A stretch of DNA of 48,265 nucleotides from an uncultured Clostridia bacterium (GCA_947629945.1 CANRFR010000006.1:1-48265); one strand, 5' to 3'; shown: positions 27,281 to 37,349, numbered from the stretch's first letter. Translations and numbers: made by a program. The notes: a model not told the origin generated them from the letters alone.

Positions 27281-29218
27281 TCATCTTATAGTGCTGCCGT
27301 TCGGCACGTCCTTGTCGAGGAACAGAACTCTTACGTCGTCCTCGCCCGCGTCGCACGCGAGTATCATTCCCTCGGACAACTCGCCGCAAAGCTTCGCGGG
27401 AGACAAATTCGCTACAAAAACTATCTTCTTTCCGATCAAGTCCTCGGGCTTGTACCAATTCGCTATTCCCGAAACGATTTGTCTGCCGTTTCTGCCGTCG
27501 TCCACTTGCAGCTTCAGCAGCTTTTTGGACTTCTTTATCTTCTCGCACGCGGTGATTTCTCCGCTGCGGAGTTTAACTTCGGCAAATTGGTCTATCGTGA
27601 TAACGTTCGCCTTATCCAAGTCCTCGTCCTCTTTGAACGTCTTTGCAGGAGTTAAAAGCGCGTTCAGCTCGTCTATCTCCTTGTCAACGTCAATTCTCGG
27701 GAAAAGCGCTTCGCCCTTGTGAACGGCGACGTTCGCGGGGAGTTTCCCGAATTCTCCCAAAATCTCGTATTTGGTGAGCGTTTCGTCCGCGCCGATCTGC
27801 TCCCAAACCTTGGGCATTGTTTTCGGCATAAACGCAGCCAATAATCCCGAACAGATACGGATTGTTTCAAGCAGATTGTAAAGAACGCTTGCAAGACGAG
27901 CCTTTTTAGTTTCGTCCTTGCCGAGTATCCACGGTTCGGTTTCGTCTATATACTTGTTGGCTCTGGAAACGACCTTGAATATCTCCTCGAGAGCCTTTGC
28001 GAGCTGAGCTTCCTCGATAAGCGGCGTTACCGTATCACAAAGCTTTTCCGCCATGCTTATAAGCTCGTCGTCCAAAGGTTCCGCTTGACGTTCCTCGGGT
28101 AGCGTACCGCCGAAATATTTATCCGCCATTGCGACGGTTCTCGAGACAAGATTGCCGAAACCGTTTGCGAGGTCGGAGTTTATGCGATTTATCATTATCT
28201 CGTTGGAGAAGTTGCTGTCCGAGCCGTACGGCATATCTCGGAGTATCTGATATCTGACCGCGTCCGAGCCGTAGCGCTTGGCAAGCACGAACGGGTCTAT
28301 AACGTTGCCGATGGATTTCGACATCTTCTGACCGTTGAAATTTATCCAGCCGTGACCGTACAAATGCCTCGGCAGCGGCAAATCGAGCATCATCAGCATA
28401 ATTGGCCAGATTATCGAGTGAAAACGTACGATCTCTTTCGCCGTCATGTGCAGATCGGCGGGCCAGTACTTTTCAAAATCGTTGTACTCGTCGTTTTCGT
28501 AGCCCAGCGCGGTTATATAGTTCGAGAGCGCGTCCACCCAAACGTACACGACGTGTCCCGGGTCGAAATCCACGGGGATACCCCATGTGAAAGACGTGCG
28601 CGAAACGCACAAGTCCTCAAGTCCCGGCTTTATAAAATTGTTTATCATCTCATTCACGCGGCTTTTCGGCGAGAGATAGTCCGTTTCGGTGAGGAATTTT
28701 TCCACCTTGTCCGCAAATTCCGACACTTTAAGGAAGTACGCTTCCTCGTGCGCGTCGATAACGGGACGGTGACAGTCGGGGCAGCAGCCGTTCTCGTCAA
28801 GCTGACTTTCCGTCCAGAAGCTCTCGCAGGGCGTGCAGTATTTTCCCGTGTACTCGCCTTTGTAGATATACCCCTTGTCGTACAGCTTCTTGAATATCTT
28901 CTGAACGCTCTTTACGTGATACTCGTCCGTAGTGCGGATATAGCGGTCGTAGCTGATATCCATTGTGTTCCAGAGCTTTTTAAAATTATCGACAATAGGG
29001 TCTACATACTCTTTCGGAGTAACGCCCAGTTCCTTCGCCTTTTGCTCTATTTTCATTCCGTGTTCGTCTGTTCCCGTAAGGAACATTACGTCATAGCCCT
29101 CCATACGCTTAAAACGGGCTATAGCGTCGCACGCCACAGTGGTATAACAGTGTCCGATATGCGGATTCCCCGAGGGATAATAGATCGGAGTAGTTATATA
29201 GTACTTTCCTTTGTTCAT
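27281..29218 (-). CDS. metG: Methionyl-tRNA synthetase with C-terminal tRNA-binding domain
   Basis: YYITTPIYYPSGNPHIGHCYTTVACD; GWINFNGQKMSKSIGNVIDP (KMSKS). Confidence 0.98.
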   Translation of the reverse strand: MNKGKYYITTPIYYPSGNPHIGHCYTTVACDAIARFKRMEGYDVMFLTGTDEHGMKIEQKAKELGVTPKEYVDPIVDNFKKLWNTMDISYDRYIRTTDEYHVKSVQKIFKKLYDKGYIYKGEYTGKYCTPCESFWTESQLDENGCCPDCHRPVIDAHEEAYFLKVSEFADKVEKFLTETDYLSPKSRVNEMINNFIKPGLEDLCVSRTSFTWGIPVDFDPGHVVYVWVDALSNYITALGYENDEYNDFEKYWPADLHMTAKEIVRFHSIIWPIMLMMLDLPLPRHLYGHGWINFNGQKMSKSIGNVIDPFVLAKRYGSDAVRYQILRDMPYGSDSNFSNEIMINRINSDLANGFGNLVSRTVAMADKYFGGTLPEERQAEPLDDELISMAEKLCDTVTPLIEEAQLAKALEEIFKVVSRANKYIDETEPWILGKDETKKARLASVLYNLLETIRICSGLLAAFMPKTMPKVWEQIGADETLTKYEILGEFGKLPANVAVHKGEALFPRIDVDKEIDELNALLTPAKTFKEDEDLDKANVITIDQFAEVKLRSGEITACEKIKKSKKLLKLQVDDGRNGRQIVSGIANWYKPEDLIGKKIVFVANLSPAKLCGELSEGMILACDAGEDDVRVLFLDKDVPNGSTIR

Positions 29219-29284
29219 TAAGCAGCCTCTTTTCTGAAATTATATGTCTTAAAAGCCAAATAATGGGCATACATATTTAATTAT

Positions 29285-29313
29285 ATTATATTACATTATG
29301 TTGGAAATTTCAA
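29285..29313 (-). promoter_or_regulatory. Predicted promoter of metG
   Basis: Minus TTGAAA-N17-TATAAT. Confidence 0.6.
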
Positions 29314-29383
29314 GTATTGATTAAGGAAATTTCAATTATTGGTGAAAAAAAGAAGAAATTTTTACATTTTTCATAAAAAGGGG

Positions 29384-29412
29384 TTGATTTTTTGGTGATT
29401 TTTTAGTACAAT
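29384..29412 (+). promoter_or_regulatory. Predicted promoter of PucR-type regulator
   Basis: TTGATT-N17-TACAAT; ~150-nt leader. Confidence 0.55.
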
Positions 29413-29564
29413 AGAGATAGGCACAAATTTTCGAGGTTGAGACTGTGCATTTTGACAACATCCGCGGCGCGGCTAGTGCGGTAGAAAGTGCGAAAGCAAA
29501 TGAGAAATGCTCTGAATCGAAAAATACGCGGAACCGCTAAATTTTAGAAAGAGGTATAATAGAG

Positions 29565-30650
29565 ATGTCAAACAGACTATTTCAGGGAATCGTTCATCAG
29601 ATGAAAGATACCGTAAACAGAGTTATCGGCGTTATTGATGAGAACGGCACGATAGTTGCGTGCAGCGATCTTACCAGAGTCGGCGGGGGAAACGACTTTT
29701 TCGCAACAGAGCTTGGCGACTCGCACGAATCGTTTATCCGCGACGGATATACTTACAAGCCGTTTGGAGTGCATATAAAGCCCGATTACGCGGTGTTTGT
29801 CGAGGGCACCGACGAGGCTGCGTCGAAATACGCGGGCATAATCGCGATCTCGCTTTCCGGGATAAAACAGTATTACGATGAAAAATACGACCGCAACAAT
29901 TTCGTAAAGAACATAATTCTCGACAACGTTCTGCCGGGCGACATAAGTCTTAAGGCGCGGGAGCTTCACTTCAACGGCGATATCAGCCGCGTGGTGTTCC
30001 TTATAAGCGTGATCTCGGCGAACGACGTTTCGGCGTATGACGTTATCCAAAACCTCTTCCCGGATAAGAACAAGGACTTCGTTTTCAACATCACCGAAAA
30101 CGACATCGTGCTCGTAAAAGAGGTCAAGAACAACATAGACGTAAAGGATCTCGAAAAGCTCGCGCGGAGCATTTCGGATACGCTTTCGGGCGAGTTCTTC
30201 ACTAAGGTCAACGTCGGCATTGGAACGCCCGTGCTTGGAGTTAAAGAGCTTGCGCGCTCTTTCAAAGAAGCGCAGACCGCTCTTGAGGTCGGCAAGGTGT
30301 TCGATACGGATAAGTCGATCGTTTCCTACGACAATCTGGGTATCGCGCGTCTTATCTATCATCTTCCTACGACGCTGTGCGAAACGTTTCTCAAGGAGGT
30401 TTTTAAGAAGAACTCCATCGAAAGTCTCGATCACGAAACGCTGTTCACCATTCAGAAGTTCTTTGAAAACAGTCTGAACGTTTCCGAGACATCGAGAAAG
30501 TTGTTCGTTCACAGAAATACGCTGGTTTACCGTCTCGACAAGATAAAGAAGCTGACGGGATTGGATCTGCGCGAGTTCGACCACGCGATAATCTTCAAGA
30601 TAGCGCTTATGGTCAAGAAGTATCTTGCCGCAAATCCGACGAAATTTTAA
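29565..30650 (+). CDS. PucR/CdaR-family transcriptional regulator
   Basis: C-terminal FFENSLNVSETSRKLFVHRNTLVYRLDKIKKLTGLDLREFDHAIIFKIAL (PucR HTH). Confidence 0.9.
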   Translation: MSNRLFQGIVHQMKDTVNRVIGVIDENGTIVACSDLTRVGGGNDFFATELGDSHESFIRDGYTYKPFGVHIKPDYAVFVEGTDEAASKYAGIIAISLSGIKQYYDEKYDRNNFVKNIILDNVLPGDISLKARELHFNGDISRVVFLISVISANDVSAYDVIQNLFPDKNKDFVFNITENDIVLVKEVKNNIDVKDLEKLARSISDTLSGEFFTKVNVGIGTPVLGVKELARSFKEAQTALEVGKVFDTDKSIVSYDNLGIARLIYHLPTTLCETFLKEVFKKNSIESLDHETLFTIQKFFENSLNVSETSRKLFVHRNTLVYRLDKIKKLTGLDLREFDHAIIFKIALMVKKYLAANPTKF

Positions 30651-30651
30651 T

Positions 30652-30791
30652 TTACAGTTGGCAGTGTATAGTTGACAGTTTATATCGCCGCATATTCGTA
30701 ATGTTTGCGCAGCGCTGCGGTTCGCGATAAATGCGTCGGCGCGTCCGGCGCATTTGACTGTCAACTATACACTGTGCACTGTCAACTGAAA
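30652..30791. repeat. MITE-like inverted-repeat element between regulator and ftsE
   Basis: Arms cagttggcagtgtatagttgacagt and actgtcaactatacactgtgcactgtcaactg around a hairpin atgcgtcggcgcgtccggcgcat. Confidence 0.75.
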
Positions 30792-30803
30792 ACGGGGGAT
30801 TTT

Positions 30804-31493
30804 ATGGTTGATATGAAAAACGTCAACGTGCATTATTCAAGCGGCGTTGACGCTTTGGTTGATGTAAACCTTCACATAAACGACGGGGAATTTGTTTTTA
30901 TAGTGGGGGAAAGCGGCGCGGGTAAATCCACGCTGATGAAATTGATGATGAGGGAGCTTACGCCAAGCTCCGGAAGAGTTTTCGTAAACGGCAGAAATCT
31001 CGGCACGCTCAAAGGCAACAAAATAGCGATGTTTCGGCGCTCTATCGGAGTGGTGTTTCAGGAGTTCAGACTTATACAAGACTATACCGTCTATGAAAAC
31101 GTGGCGTTCGCGCTGCGAGTGGCGGACAGTTCAAACAAAACGATACGGCAAAGGGTGCCGTACGTGCTGAATTTGGTCGATTTGGGACCTAAGGCGAAGC
31201 ACAAGGTGCGCGACCTTTCGGGCGGCGAGCAGCAGCGCGTAGCGATTGCACGCGCTTTGGCGAACGACCCGGGACTTCTTATAGTAGACGAGCCTACGGG
31301 CAACCTCGACCCCAAGCGCTCCTATGAGCTGGTGGGGCTTTTGAAAGAAATAAACCGCTGCGGCACAACAGTCGTTATGATAACGCACGAGCATAACCTT
31401 GTGCGCTATTTCGGCGGACGTATTATAAATATCGACAAGGGTTCGATAACCTTTGACGAGATGATAGGGGGGAGTGATTATTATGAGGAGTAA
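30804..31493 (+). CDS. ftsE: Cell division ATP-binding protein FtsE
   Basis: [53 protein letters not shown]; followed by ftsX. Confidence 0.95.
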   Translation: MVDMKNVNVHYSSGVDALVDVNLHINDGEFVFIVGESGAGKSTLMKLMMRELTPSSGRVFVNGRNLGTLKGNKIAMFRRSIGVVFQEFRLIQDYTVYENVAFALRVADSSNKTIRQRVPYVLNLVDLGPKAKHKVRDLSGGEQQRVAIARALANDPGLLIVDEPTGNLDPKRSYELVGLLKEINRCGTTVVMITHEHNLVRYFGGRIINIDKGSITFDEMIGGSDYYEE

Positions 31494-32409
31494 TAACGTG
31501 ACCTACCTTATAAAAAAAGGCGTTTCGTCCGTATGGAAGAATTTCATAATGTCGTTCGCCAGCTTTTCGATACTGCTTGTAAGTCTTTTGCAGGTGAGCG
31601 TCACCGTGCTGCTTATTTTGAACGTAAATATTATTATGAGCAACATAGAGGATACGAACCAAGTGGCGGTTTTCGTTGAGGATAGCGAATCCGAGAGCGA
31701 AGAGCAGCACCAAAAAAAAGTGGAGCATATCCGCGAGGCTTTAACCAATAACGAAGATCTTACCGATGTGAACTACATTTCCAAGGAGGATGCGGCAAAG
31801 AAATGGAGTCAGGCGATGTCGGGTCCCTCGGCGGATCTTATTAATATGGTTCCGGGCGGCAATCCCATGCCCGAGACTTTTACGGTGAGGGTTAAAAATA
31901 TTGAGAATATCCGCGCGACCGTTGCGGCAGTTCAAAATATCGAGGGCGTTGAACAGGTAAACGCGCCATACGATTTCGCGAATTCACTTGTGAACATCAA
32001 AAAAACGTTTTCGCTTATTGTTTTCGCGATGCTCGCGGTGCTTATTATCGTCAGCATAGTGGTCGTTTCCAACACGATAAGGACCAGTGTTTTCGCGCGC
32101 CGCAACGAGATATCGATTATGAAATATGTCGGCGCCACGAACGGTTTCATAAAGCTGCCGTTCTTTGTTGAGGGCTGCTTTGTCGGTATATTGGCGGGCG
32201 CGGCTTCGTGGGGACTTACATGGTTCATCTACAACTCCGTGTACTCGCTTTTCACGGAGAATGTAACGGCATGGCAGATGCTGGGCTTTTCCAATCTTAT
32301 TCCGTTTGAGAACCTCCGCTTGCCGCTGCTGCTCGCGAACTGCGTCGTCGGCGCGATGCTCGGCGCGGCGGGTACCGTTATCAGTATGAACAGATACCTT
32401 AAGGTATAA
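31483..32409 (+). CDS. ftsX: Cell division permease FtsX
   Basis: [73 protein letters not shown]. Confidence 0.95.
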   Translation: MRSNNVTYLIKKGVSSVWKNFIMSFASFSILLVSLLQVSVTVLLILNVNIIMSNIEDTNQVAVFVEDSESESEEQHQKKVEHIREALTNNEDLTDVNYISKEDAAKKWSQAMSGPSADLINMVPGGNPMPETFTVRVKNIENIRATVAAVQNIEGVEQVNAPYDFANSLVNIKKTFSLIVFAMLAVLIIVSIVVVSNTIRTSVFARRNEISIMKYVGATNGFIKLPFFVEGCFVGILAGAASWGLTWFIYNSVYSLFTENVTAWQMLGFSNLIPFENLRLPLLLANCVVGAMLGAAGTVISMNRYLKV

Positions 32410-32484
32410 TCGGCGGTTTACGGTTGAAATCCGACGGTTTTAAACTTAGATACAAAGAGAACAAAGTTTGGAAAGGGAGATCGA

Positions 32485-33711
32485 GTGAATAAAAGAATAT
32501 CGCTGGGGCTCGCGTTAAGTCTTGTGCTGATAGGCTGCGCCATCACGTTTATTTTGACGTGGACGGTGTCTCTTAACAGTTACAATTCCAAGATCGCGAA
32601 CACCGAAAAATATGAGGGCGTTTATCAGAAGCTTAAAGAAATGGACGCCACGGTTCGCACAAATTACATCGGAGAGCTTGACAACGAAGCGCTTGAGAAC
32701 GCCGTGTTAAACGGCTATATAAACGGAATCGGCGACTTGTATGCCACTTATATGACCGCCGATATCTATCATGATTATCAGCAGACGAACAGCGGCGTTA
32801 TAAACGGCGCGGGTTTCGAGGCGGAAAAGGACGGCAGCGGCTATCTTAAAGTCACTAAGATATACAAGAACAGCTCCGCCGATATCAACGGCTTAAAGGT
32901 CGGCGATATGATAACCGAGATAGACAGCAAAAGTCTTCTTTCAATGACCGCCGAGCAAGCTTTGAAGCGCGTTTCGGGAGAAGTCGGCACAAAGCTTTCG
33001 ATGAGGACGGTAAGCGACGGCAAAGAGAATTCCGTGACGCTGGTGCGCCAGCAGATCGACGTTGAGAGCGTTACGTATAAAATGCTTAAAGACAAAATAG
33101 GATATATAAAAATAACGTCGTTCAACGCGAAAACGCCCGAGCAGTTCTCCACGGCGCTCAATTCGCTGAACGCTTCCGAAGCGAAAGCGTTTATTTTCGA
33201 CGTGCGCCATACCGATGGCGGTCTTATGTCCGCGGTAAAACCCATAGTGAACAGACTTATCCCCGCGTCCGCCGCGGCAACCGCCGAGTACACCAACGGC
33301 GTTCGCAAAACGCTTATTGAGACCGATTCCGAGGAAAGTCTAAAGCTGCCCGCTATCGTTTTGGTGGACAATTATACCTCGTCGGCGGCGGAGGTCTTTG
33401 CGGTAGCGCTGCGCGATGAGCAAGGCGCTCAGCTTGTCGGAGTTCAGACGGCGGGCAGAGCCGTTCTGCAAAGCACTTATGAATTTTCGGACGGCAGCGC
33501 GCTGGTCCTTACTACAGCGAACATTATCCCGTCGAAGTCCGAGAGGTTTGACGGCGTGGGATTGAAGCCCGACTATGTAACGGAGCTTTCCTCCGACGCA
33601 ACCTACGAGACGGTATCGCAGGAAGCCGATACTCAGCTTCAAAAGGCTATAGAAATACTTACGCCGAAAACGAGCGGCAATACCGAGACGTCTTCGGCTG
33701 ACAGCCAATAA
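32485..33711 (+). CDS. S41 (CtpA-like) peptidase family protein with PDZ; catalytic Lys apparently replaced
   Basis: PDZ-like YLKVTKIYKNSSADINGLKVGDMI; IGYIKITSFNAKTPEQF; FIFDVRHTDGGLM; VLVDNYTSSAAEVFAVALRDEQGAQLVGVQTAGRAVLQ. Confidence 0.88.
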   Translation: MNKRISLGLALSLVLIGCAITFILTWTVSLNSYNSKIANTEKYEGVYQKLKEMDATVRTNYIGELDNEALENAVLNGYINGIGDLYATYMTADIYHDYQQTNSGVINGAGFEAEKDGSGYLKVTKIYKNSSADINGLKVGDMITEIDSKSLLSMTAEQALKRVSGEVGTKLSMRTVSDGKENSVTLVRQQIDVESVTYKMLKDKIGYIKITSFNAKTPEQFSTALNSLNASEAKAFIFDVRHTDGGLMSAVKPIVNRLIPASAAATAEYTNGVRKTLIETDSEESLKLPAIVLVDNYTSSAAEVFAVALRDEQGAQLVGVQTAGRAVLQSTYEFSDGSALVLTTANIIPSKSERFDGVGLKPDYVTELSSDATYETVSQEADTQLQKAIEILTPKTSGNTETSSADSQ

Positions 33712-33773
33712 CGGTGCGGTGCTATAGATCCGCACGGCAAAATATATCAAACGATCAGCAGGAGGAACAACTT

Positions 33774-34256
33774 ATGAACAAACCCATTACTGTCCTTACA
33801 AGAAAAGGCGAGCAGCAGCTTAAGGACGAGCTTAACGAGCTTCGCAGCGTACGCCGCCGCGAGGTCGCGGAGAAAATAAAAGTGGCGCTGTCTTTCGGAG
33901 ACCTTTCCGAGAACTCCGAGTACGACGAGGCGAAAAACGAACAGGGTATGATAGAATCCCGCATAGCGGAGATAGAGCAGACATTGGCGCACGCGCAGGT
34001 CATCGACGACGAGGATATTTCCACGGAAAAGGTGGGCATAGGCACCACCGTCAAAATTCTCGATATGGATATGGACGAGGAAATGGAGTTCAAGATGGTC
34101 GGCACCAAAGAGGCGGATATCGACAGCGGCAAAATGTCCGACGAGTCCCCCATAGGCAAGGCTATTATGAACCGCGAAGTCGGCGAGGAGGTCGAGATAG
34201 AGACCCCGTCGGGCGCGGTGAAAATGAAGATACTCGAAATCAGAAAAGACGACTGA
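33774..34256 (+). CDS. greA: Transcription elongation factor GreA
   Basis: LTRKGEQQLKDELNELRSVRRREVAEKIKVALSFGDLSENSEYDEAKNEQG. Confidence 0.97.
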   Translation: MNKPITVLTRKGEQQLKDELNELRSVRRREVAEKIKVALSFGDLSENSEYDEAKNEQGMIESRIAEIEQTLAHAQVIDDEDISTEKVGIGTTVKILDMDMDEEMEFKMVGTKEADIDSGKMSDESPIGKAIMNREVGEEVEIETPSGAVKMKILEIRKDD

Positions 34257-34257
34257 C

Positions 34258-34304
34258 GGCAGTTTACAGTTGAAAGTTGACAGTTGACAGTTGATAGTTA
34301 TTGA
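34258..34304. repeat. Single arm of dispersed GTTGACAGTTGACAG repeat family
   Basis: ggcagtttacagttgaaagttgacagttgacagttgatagttattg in greA-lysS spacer. Confidence 0.6.
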
Positions 34305-34313
34305 GGAGATAGT

Positions 34314-35837
34314 ATGGCAGACAACAAGAATAATACCGAGGAAGTCGAGCTTTCCGAGGAAGAGCTTCGCGCTCAGCTCGACGAACAGCATAGAGTACGA
34401 ATAGAGAAGCTTGAGGGCTTGAAAAAGGCGGGCAAGGATCCGTACACCATAACGAAATTCCCTGTTTCCATTTACAATTCCGAGATACGCGAACGCTTTG
34501 ACGAGTTGGAAAATCAGGACGTTACCATTGCGGGGCGTATTATGTCGCGCAGAATTATGGGCAAGGCGAGCTTTTTCGACGTTCGCGACAGCTCCGACAG
34601 AATGCAGGTCTACGTGCGCATTGACAGCGTTCCCGAGGGAGCGTTCGCGGAGTTCAAGAAATGGGATCTGGGCGATATCGTGGGCGTTAAGGGCTATGTT
34701 TTCAAGACGAAAACGGGCGAGATTTCGGTTCACGCCAAGGAGATAACGCTGCTTTCAAAGTCGCTTTTGCCGCTTCCCGAAAAGTGGCACGGCTTAAAGG
34801 ACAAAGAGGAGCGCTACAGAAAACGCTATCTCGATCTTATCGCCAACCCCGAAGTCAAGGACGTTTTTGTGAAGCGTTCGCGAATTATAAGCGAGATACG
34901 GAAGTTTTTGGACGGGCACGGTTATATCGAGGTAGACACGCCCGTGCTTCTGCCGCTGGAGATAGGCGCGGCGGCGCGTCCGTTCAAAACGCACCATAAC
35001 GCGCTGGATATCGATATGTATTTGCGTATCGAGACGGAACTTTACTTAAAGCGCCTGATAGTCGGCGGCTTCGACAAGGTCTACGAGGTCGGACGAATTT
35101 TCCGCAACGAGGGTATGGACGCTACGCACAACCCCGAGTTTACGACTATCGAGATGTATCAGGCGTATCTCGATTACTTCGGAATGATGGATCTGATCGA
35201 GGATCTTTACCGCACGGTAACGCTGAATGTCTGCGGCACGGACACAGTTCCTTACGGCGACAAAGAAATAGCCGTCGGCAAGCCTTGGGAGCGTCTCACG
35301 ATGATAGAAGCGGTGAAGAAATACGCGGACGTTGACTACAACGACTGGAAAACCGACGAGGAAGCGAGAGCCGCCGCAAAAGCAAAGGGCGTTGAGGAAG
35401 GCGTGGACGCGAATTCCACAAAGGGAAATGTTCTTATCGCGTTTTTTGAAGCCTATGTTGAGGACAAGCTTATTCAGCCGACGATAATTTATGATTATCC
35501 CGTGGAGAACTCGCCGCTTGCTAAGCGCAAGCCCGATTTTCCCGCGTTTACGGAGCGTTTTGAGTACTTTATAAACGGTACGGAATTCGGCAACGCTTTC
35601 TCCGAGCTTAACGACCCTATCGACCAGAAAGAGCGTTTTGTAAAGCAGGTCAAGGCAAAGCGTGCTCAGGGCGGCAACGACGCTCAGGTCGATGAGGATT
35701 TCATCACCGCTCTGGAATACGGACTCCCTCCCACGGGTGGACTGGGCTTTGGCTTGGACAGACTTGTTATGCTGCTTACTAATCAGCCGTCGATACGCGA
35801 CGTGCTTTTGTTCCCCACAATGAAGCCGAACTTTTAA
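34314..35837 (+). CDS. lysS: Lysyl-tRNA synthetase (class II)
   Basis: AGRIMSRRIMGKASFFDVRDSSDRMQVYV; RIFRNEGMDATHNPEFTTIEMYQAY; GGLGFGLDRLVMLLTNQPSIRDVLLFPTMK. Confidence 0.98.
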   Translation: MADNKNNTEEVELSEEELRAQLDEQHRVRIEKLEGLKKAGKDPYTITKFPVSIYNSEIRERFDELENQDVTIAGRIMSRRIMGKASFFDVRDSSDRMQVYVRIDSVPEGAFAEFKKWDLGDIVGVKGYVFKTKTGEISVHAKEITLLSKSLLPLPEKWHGLKDKEERYRKRYLDLIANPEVKDVFVKRSRIISEIRKFLDGHGYIEVDTPVLLPLEIGAAARPFKTHHNALDIDMYLRIETELYLKRLIVGGFDKVYEVGRIFRNEGMDATHNPEFTTIEMYQAYLDYFGMMDLIEDLYRTVTLNVCGTDTVPYGDKEIAVGKPWERLTMIEAVKKYADVDYNDWKTDEEARAAAKAKGVEEGVDANSTKGNVLIAFFEAYVEDKLIQPTIIYDYPVENSPLAKRKPDFPAFTERFEYFINGTEFGNAFSELNDPIDQKERFVKQVKAKRAQGGNDAQVDEDFITALEYGLPPTGGLGFGLDRLVMLLTNQPSIRDVLLFPTMKPNF

Positions 35838-35869
35838 TAAGCCGCTCCTAACGGGGCAATAATATATCA

Positions 35870-35902
35870 AAAGCCGCCATAAATCGGCGGCTTTATTTTT
35901 TC
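35870..35902 (+). terminator. Intrinsic terminator of lysS
   Basis: aaagccgcc ataaatc ggcggcttt attttttt-like tract. Confidence 0.8.
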
Positions 35903-35918
35903 AAATGGAGTTGATAAA

Positions 35919-36716
35919 ATGTCGGATAACAGACGCGAGACCCCCGAAGAACGCGCCGAGCGCGACCGCCGCGAACATATAGAGCTTCTGAAAATGAAGC
36001 AGGGACTTATTGAGGAAAGCGAACTTATCCCCGAAAAAGGATACGAGAAGATCCCGGAGCTGCACGGCTGGGCTAAGTTCAAGAATTACCTATATCACAA
36101 CAAGTGGTTCATTCTTATGGGAGCGTTTGCGGCGGCTGTGGTCGCAATTATCGTCGTTCAAATCGCAAGCAAAGAAAAATATGATATGAAAGTTTTGGCG
36201 ATAGCGAACGACCCGGATTCGGAAATGGTAATGCACGCGAACAACTTTGAAAGAGCGCTTGAAAAATACTGTCCCGATTTTGACGGCAACGGAGAAGTCC
36301 ACGTTGAGGTCGTTTATATTAACCGCACCTCCAAAGTTACTAACCAACTCAATCAGGCGGACTCGCAGAAGCTGTCCGCGGAGCTTCAAAGCGCGGAAGC
36401 TCAGTTTATAATAAGCGACGACCAATATACGGAGTGGACGGGCAAAGACAGCGAACCTTTCGATGTTTTCCTTGACCAAACCGGAAATTGCTCCGAGAAA
36501 ATGCTGATAGACGGCGTAGGAGTTCGGTTAAACAAAACGGGCTTCGCAAAGCAAGCCCGCTGGAGCGATTGTCCCGACAACGTTATTTTTTTGGTGCGCG
36601 AGGAATTAAACAACGGTTCGGGAAGTGTGAAGAAAAACGCCGAAAATCGCGAACGCGCTCAAACGGTTTTGCAAAATATCATTGACGGTAACGTTGTAAA
36701 CCCCGACACCGAATAA
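35919..36716 (+). CDS. Hypothetical single-TM protein (265 aa)
   Basis: Charged N-terminus, one TM (WFILMGAFAAAVVAIIVVQIA); good RBS (atggagttgataaa) and terminator downstream. Confidence 0.75.
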   Translation: MSDNRRETPEERAERDRREHIELLKMKQGLIEESELIPEKGYEKIPELHGWAKFKNYLYHNKWFILMGAFAAAVVAIIVVQIASKEKYDMKVLAIANDPDSEMVMHANNFERALEKYCPDFDGNGEVHVEVVYINRTSKVTNQLNQADSQKLSAELQSAEAQFIISDDQYTEWTGKDSEPFDVFLDQTGNCSEKMLIDGVGVRLNKTGFAKQARWSDCPDNVIFLVREELNNGSGSVKKNAENRERAQTVLQNIIDGNVVNPDTE

Positions 36717-36727
36717 TTCATTTACAT

Positions 36728-36791
36728 TCCCCCGTGACGGGAGCGTGCGCGGATTTTCCGCGCCCCGCTTTAATATCACAGGGGATTTTTT
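36728..36791 (+). terminator. Composite stem-loop terminator
   Basis: tccccc-gtga ... tcac-agggga with inner gcgcggattttccgcgc, then T run. Confidence 0.6.
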
Positions 36792-36812
36792 CCGAGTTCA
36801 ATTCGCGGCGGC

Positions 36813-37268
36813 TCATAAATACCTCATCAGATCGTCGCAGAATTGCTGTTCGCGCTTTAACAGCTTCTCGGCGGACGAGCGTATATTTTCCGAAGCGCAT
36901 TTCGTGCGGTTGAGCGTGCGCTGCATATCTATAATGCCGTTGTTGGTGCCCTTGTACATCAGCGACGCAAGACTTGCCGTGTCGTTGTGAGCGGCGGTTT
37001 TCATCGCTATTCCCGACTGCACCATTGTCCGCAGATACGGGTTTACATCATGAGCCGCCGCTCCGCGCCGAGCAAGCTCCCGCCGCGCCCGCGCCGCCAC
37101 GGTCTTGTAGCGGTCCTGTTCGCGGCAAAGTTCGCCGTAAAGATCGTTGTTTTGACAGCGCCGCAGTACCGCCTCGGTCGCTCTTTTCGCCATTTTCGCG
37201 TTGCGGTAAACGCTCTCTAAAATCTCCGTGGTGTGTTCGTCTTTAAAATCCGTGGTTTTTCGTGACAT
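36813..37268 (-). CDS. Hypothetical helical protein (151 aa)
   Basis: MSRKTTDFKDEHTTEILESVYRNAKMAKRATEAVLRRCQNNDLYGELCREQDRYK. Confidence 0.7.
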   Translation of the reverse strand: MSRKTTDFKDEHTTEILESVYRNAKMAKRATEAVLRRCQNNDLYGELCREQDRYKTVAARARRELARRGAAAHDVNPYLRTMVQSGIAMKTAAHNDTASLASLMYKGTNNGIIDMQRTLNRTKCASENIRSSAEKLLKREQQFCDDLMRYL

Positions 37269-37349
37269 ATTTTTACCTCGCTTTTCTTTCGTTTTAATTT
37301 AGTGTAAACGCCGCGCGCAAAATTATTACCGGTAAAAAACGGAAAATTA

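Noticed and set aside
28352-29221. 289-aa plus-strand ORF
   Set aside because: Antisense to metG
29577-30764. 395-aa minus-strand ORF
   Set aside because: Antisense to the PucR regulator and across an inverted repeat
33747-34733. 328-aa minus-strand ORF
   Set aside because: Antisense to greA and lysS; composition artefact of the GC-rich third position
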